NCBI GenBank assembly: GCA_021775575.1
Contig: JAJFHO010000046.1
Span: 1-33,418, forward strand
DNA: 33,418 bases
Direction of reading: 5' to 3'
From: Hyphomicrobiales bacterium
Lineage (GTDB): Bacteria; Pseudomonadota; Alphaproteobacteria; Rhizobiales; Methyloligellaceae
The translations under genes were made by a program, and so were the position numbers. Positions 32,224 through 33,418 of this stretch are shown in pieces; position 1 is the first letter of the stretch, and each line of letters begins with the position of its first letter. Under the pieces are notes generated by a model. The model saw nothing but the letters and a program-made list of their open reading frames with translations, was not told where the DNA came from and did no database searches.

Positions 32224-32599
32224 ACGATCTTGATACGTTAGATTCTTCGCGCACCGATGCGTTACAGCATTCACAGTTTTGTTATTGAATGCCAAAACGT
32301 CATTTAACGCGAACAGGCCACGCCGCACCACAGCCCGTGCGATGACACACGGTCCCGCTATGGTCCCAGAGTGCGCGGCAAAGTGATTTGACGTATGTAT
32401 CTTGTGATTCTGTCGCAAATCTGGCATTTTGACCCGGCAATAGGACAGTGTTGCTGTCCTTTGCTCGGGATTTTTCCAGCGCCGCGCTGACGGGAGGGCC
32501 TATCCCAGCGTAACGCCGGAACGATCCAAGGGAGGGGTTACAAAACCTGCTGGGCACTACCGGGCAACGCAACAGCCGGCTCCGGGAAAACCCTTCCAG

Positions 32600-32623
32600 A
32601 AAAACCGGCCCTCTTCGGGCCGG
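32600..32623 (-). terminator. Intrinsic terminator on the minus strand with no assigned gene
   Basis: Perfect 7-bp GC stem (CCGGCCC/GGGCCGG, 32605-32611 and 32617-32623), five-base loop and five Ts on the minus strand (A run at 32600-32604). No minus-strand protein gene lies between here and gltB, so it either ends an unknown small RNA or shields bufA from antisense transcripts starting near gltB. Confidence 0.78.
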
Positions 32624-32764
32624 CGTGGCCACTAACGGCCCCAAATGCAGATGGGCATAGCCTAGCTCTCCCGCCGGCGACCGGCGCAGGAGGGGCGGAA
32701 GGGCTGCGCTAGAGGGCGGCGGAAGCGCGCAAATGATGCGAGCGGAAATGCTATAGACTGGCAA

Positions 32765-33418
32765 ATGATGATGCAGAAAGAACCAAACAGAGCGGACGGA
32801 GCGGCGGCTTCTCATTCACCGAAGGCGGCTCGGCGGCAGGGACTTTACGACCCGCGCCACGAGCATGACGCCTGCGGCGTCGGCTTCATCGCCCATATGA
32901 AGAATGACAAATCCCATGACATCATCGTCAAGGGCCTGCAGATACTCACCAACCTCGAGCATCGCGGCGCTACCGGCGCCGACCCCAGGGCGGGAGACGG
33001 TGCTGGAATGCTGGTGCAGATTCCGCACCGATTGCTCGCCGAGGAGTGCGCCGCGCTGGGATTCGATCTGCCCGAGCCCGGAAAATATGGGGTCGGCCAT
33101 CTGTTTATGCCCCAAGATTCGGAGATCCGCGCGCACTGCCGGGAGATTGTAGAGCAAGCTATCCTCGACGAGGGCCATACCCTGCTCGGCTGGCGCGACG
33201 TGCCATGCGACAATAGCTGCCTGCCGGACTCAGTCATTGAAACAGAGCCGCTCCACCAGCAGGTGTTCATTGCACCCGGCGGGTCAATAGACTGCGCCTC
33301 CGATTTCGAACGCCAGCTATACATTCTGCGCAAGGTCATCTCGAACACGATCTTCGACGAGACCGAAGGCAGGGATAACGGCTTTTATACTGTTTCGCTG
33401 TCCTGCCGCACCCTCGTC
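32765..33418 (+). CDS. gltB: Glutamate synthase large subunit, N-terminal part (runs off the window)
   Basis: The first 218 codons are visible. After a propeptide of 36 residues comes HDACGVGFIAHM, where Cys37 is the N-terminal nucleophile of the class II (Ntn) glutaminase domain once the propeptide is removed. Further family sequence: LQILTNLEHRGATGADP (GADP, ligand region), RAGDGAGMLVQIPH and the FERQLYILRKVI segment. GltB takes ammonia from glutamine and makes glutamate from 2-oxoglutarate with GltD. The start is one of three consecutive ATG codons at 32765, 32768 and 32771; there is no strong ribosome-binding site. gltD is beyond the edge or elsewhere. Confidence 0.96.
   Translation, partial: MMMQKEPNRADGAAASHSPKAARRQGLYDPRHEHDACGVGFIAHMKNDKSHDIIVKGLQILTNLEHRGATGADPRAGDGAGMLVQIPHRLLAEECAALGFDLPEPGKYGVGHLFMPQDSEIRAHCREIVEQAILDEGHTLLGWRDVPCDNSCLPDSVIETEPLHQQVFIAPGGSIDCASDFERQLYILRKVISNTIFDETEGRDNGFYTVSLSCRTLV

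Larger units (their letters stand above)
32181..32764. other. 583-bp non-coding region between bufA and gltB
   Basis: Both neighbours point outward, so two promoters must lie here. Features seen: palindrome ATGATCGATCAT (32212-32223) 35 bp upstream of bufA; hairpin AGGACAG/CTGTCCT (32442-32448, 32454-32460); minus-strand intrinsic terminator (32600-32623); and further stems such as CGCCGG/CCGGCG and GCGCAG/CTGCGC between 32650 and 32720. I see no known riboswitch consensus (cobalamin, TPP, FMN, glycine checked by eye) and no believable protein gene; a long minus-strand frame across it has unlikely composition. Confidence 0.55.

Noticed and set aside
32220-32290. ECF (SigF-type) promoter of the bufferin operon
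   Set aside because: GTAACG and CGTATC boxes on the minus strand are 22 bp apart, too far for an ECF promoter; no better pair was seen.
32181-32764. Riboswitch before gltB
   Set aside because: No match by eye to cobalamin, TPP, FMN, SAM-II or glycine consensus cores.
32300-32815. Minus-strand frame of 171 codons upstream of bufA
   Set aside because: Composition is Arg/Ser/Pro-rich, it runs across a strong intrinsic terminator and into the start of gltB, and shows no domain; the region looks like structured non-coding DNA.
1-33418. CRISPR array, prophage or genomic island
   Set aside because: No direct-repeat spacer arrays, phage structural genes or integrase were seen, and apart from the IS at the left edge the composition is even.

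Overview
The window reads as a chromosomal segment of an alphaproteobacterium, most likely Hyphomicrobiales or a near relative. The pointers are GapR, CpdR with a CtrA box beside it, an Aap-type general amino acid ABC transporter, DUF1244, the DUF1036-pyruvate kinase gene pair, the 41-residue type of ribosomal protein L36, and a small RNA carrying the ten-base signature of the alpha-r8 (suhB/MmgR) family. Base composition is fairly even and GC-rich. The only clear mobile DNA is a partial IS1595-family transposase at the left edge, which seems to have displaced the 5' end of a small conserved gene.

Layout. 1-830: IS remnant, a truncated small membrane protein gene and a possible 48-residue ORF. 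0.9-5.7 kb: GNAT acetyltransferase; M3 oligoendopeptidase with a short membrane protein gene downstream; divergently, an orphan NtrC-type response regulator. 5.8-9.2 kb: a cell-wall pair, an L,D-transpeptidase and a DUF882 (MepK-like) peptidase. 9.2-10.8 kb (minus): gapR, a DUF1244 gene and an N-formylglutamate amidohydrolase-like gene. 10.8-15.0 kb (plus): EamA exporter, glycerate kinase, DUF1036 protein and pyruvate kinase, with ATGA overlaps at two junctions; the two kinases bracket the step from glycerate to pyruvate. 15.0-19.6 kb (minus): TPR lipoprotein-like or secreted protein, rpmJ, and aapJ-aapQ-aapM without the ATPase gene. 19.9-22.5 kb: RND/MMPL exporter and tRNA-Val(GAC). 22.6-25.3 kb: cpdR, a CtrA box, a second N-formylglutamate amidohydrolase, the alpha-r8 sRNA and hisN. 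25.3-27.6 kb: alpha/beta hydrolase, a heat-shock Hsp20 gene behind an RpoH-type promoter and a ROSE-like RNA thermometer, and an unknown protein. 27.7-32.2 kb (minus): a bufferin-type RiPP operon (DUF2282 precursor, DUF692 MNIO enzyme, DUF2063 partner, DoxX) followed closely by an S9 peptidase. 32.2-32.8 kb: a structured 583-bp non-coding interval. 32.8 kb to the end: start of gltB.

The most notable items are (1) the complete four-gene bufferin operon with an S9 peptidase gene 38 bp behind it and a precursor with two extra C-terminal cysteines; (2) the alpha-r8 sRNA, whose anti-Shine-Dalgarno motif matches nine contiguous bases of the aapJ ribosome-binding site in the same window; (3) the RpoH promoter plus ROSE-like thermometer in front of hsp20; and (4) a minus-strand intrinsic terminator upstream of gltB that belongs to no annotated gene and may end an undescribed small RNA. 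All functions are read from sequence by eye; no database search was run.
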